From Cercis canadensis (Eukaryota; Streptophyta; Magnoliopsida; Fabales; Fabaceae), in assembly GCA_003255065.1 (NCBI GenBank), contig QAOA01000112.1:844695-908694 (forward strand): a stretch of 64,000 bases of DNA, written 5' to 3'. Positions 62,836 to 64,000 of this stretch are shown one piece after another. Below the pieces are notes generated by a model. The model had not been told where the DNA came from and did not search any database. It saw only the letters and a program-made list of their open reading frames with translations. The translations under genes and the position numbers were made by a program. The first letter of the stretch is position 1. The number at the start of each line of letters is the position of its first letter.

Positions 62836-64000
62836 TTTCTGTCTAACTTACACTATTCCATGCAAAGAAGAAAATTACAGGAGATTGTCAACTCTATGTT
62901 GTCAAAAAGAACTCACAAGGGTGATTCTGCAGGCCAAGGTTATGTTATCATTTTCGTGGGAAACTTGAGTTGAGGAGTACAGTGAACACATGCGAAACCA
63001 TCCCATATCTCAGGCTGCATGGCGCAGTGTCATTTAGTTGTAACTTCTAAGGCTGGCTCTCTCTTTCCCTCTTGAAATGAAATTGATATTTTATATTAAA
63101 GGAATTGAGCTTGTTAAATTTAATTTTCCTTGCGTTTGTATCTTCATTATGTAATATACGAAAATTCATCTTTCTAAAGGAACATTGAGATGCCAAAAAT
63201 GGTGGGATTGTTGTGGTGCTAAGTGTAGAAAAATTGGAGTTTATCTGAAAGACCAAATTGTGTACGAGGTGAGCCACACATCATACGATTCATACCCATC
63301 CAATACATTCTTTCTCAATTGGTTCAAGAAAAAAAAAAAAAAAAAAAAAAGCAAGCTAGTTGACAGTTGCTACGTCCATCTCTAACGAGTTGCATCTCAT
63401 GCATCAGCCCTAGAATTGGAATTACTGCCTCTAAATTTAAGTTAAACCTTTTCTTTAATAAAAAAAAATGATGAATCTAGTTCTCCCATTTATTCAGTCA
63501 AAACCTAGTTGCTCTTACGAAAGAAATCAATAAGAAAAAGGACAAAATAGTGCCACATCTTTAGCCCCCGGCCTCCTTCTCTGTAAAGGGAGAAAAATCC
63601 ACTGTATAGATCTGAGATTGCACGGCGTCGAAGAAGACAACTATAGAGACAAAATTAGCTAAGATCAAGATACACAAGCAATCTGGGAAAAAATTTCATC
63701 TGTACACAACCATCTTCCCCACTGTTAGTGATGACAATTTAAAAAATTAGTAAAAAAAAATAACATGAATCAACGCCATCACAATCCATATCGCCTTCCA
63801 ATATATGCAGAGGAGTGCAGCATTTTTTCTTGCGACCTTAACAAAATAATTCTTTCCTGTGATATTATTGACGTCAGCATTAGCCTCCCATGCGTAATTA
63901 CAACCCGCATATAGAAAGAAATGAGAGTTTCTCCAACAACCCCAAGTACAAAGACCAACAAACTCTTAGCTATTTACAGCATGCCTGCATACGTACAGCA
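62836..64000. other. 3' flank of the LRR kinase and window end
   Basis: The first 300 bases are probably the kinase 3' UTR. A poly-A run lies at about 63330-63350. An open stretch at 63779-63961 on the - strand has no recognisable motif. No gene is supported before the window end. Confidence 0.55.

Noticed and set aside
63779-63961. 60-codon open frame on the - strand at the window end
   Set aside because: Too short, no motif and no context; could be part of a gene outside the window but this cannot be shown.

Overview
The window is nuclear DNA of a flowering plant, most likely a eudicot and probably a rosid. The genes carry many introns with GT-AG (a few GC-AG) borders, intergenic DNA is AT-rich, there is a Ty1/copia retrotransposon end, and the proteins match plant-only families (WRKY IId, DUF247, IRX14, IRX15-like, LRR receptor kinase). 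The species cannot be named from sequence alone.

Layout: 1.7-7.3 kb (+) holds an SDN-type small-RNA exonuclease gene with at least three reading-frame breaks. 8.1-18.1 kb (-) holds a PTEN2-type lipid/protein phosphatase. Five of its central exons appear twice, separated by a 168-base N gap and the 3' end of a copia element; this looks like two haplotypes joined by the assembler. 20.4-22.1 kb (+) is RER1. 23.6-25.1 kb (-) is a DUF247 protein. 27.3-30.0 kb (-) is an RD21-like cysteine protease without a granulin domain. 33.2-37.7 kb (-) is the xylan glycosyltransferase IRX14. After about 7 kb without a gene come a group IId WRKY factor (44.9-46.2 kb, +), a tRNA-dihydrouridine synthase (49.0-50.8 kb, +), a 12-exon 2-oxoglutarate/Fe(II) oxygenase (51.2-54.5 kb, -), an IRX15-like DUF579 xylan protein (55.7-56.6 kb, -) and an LRR receptor-like pseudokinase (60.2-62.8 kb, +).

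The gene set matches, from memory, two related Arabidopsis blocks: the At5g67200-At5g67240 run (LRR kinase, IRX15-L, dihydrouridine synthase, IRX14-like, SDN3) and the At3g50100-At3g50230 run (SDN1, PTEN2B, DUF247 genes, IRX15, LRR kinase). The PTEN/RD21-like pairing also recalls At3g19390-At3g19420. So the window probably shows an ancestral order that Arabidopsis has split between duplicated segments. Two genes, IRX14 and IRX15-like, act in the same process, building xylan in the Golgi for secondary walls.

The non-genic DNA contains three long inverted-repeat (foldback/MITE-like) elements, a SINE-like fragment, microsatellites, and five single-N positions lying in or beside duplicated or homopolymer sequence that look like uncollapsed contig joins. 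I found no CRISPR array, rRNA gene or convincing tRNA gene. I found no clearly new biological system. The items most worth checking are the chimeric PTEN locus, the broken SDN gene, the foldback elements and the 20-base microexon that carries two iron ligands of the oxygenase.
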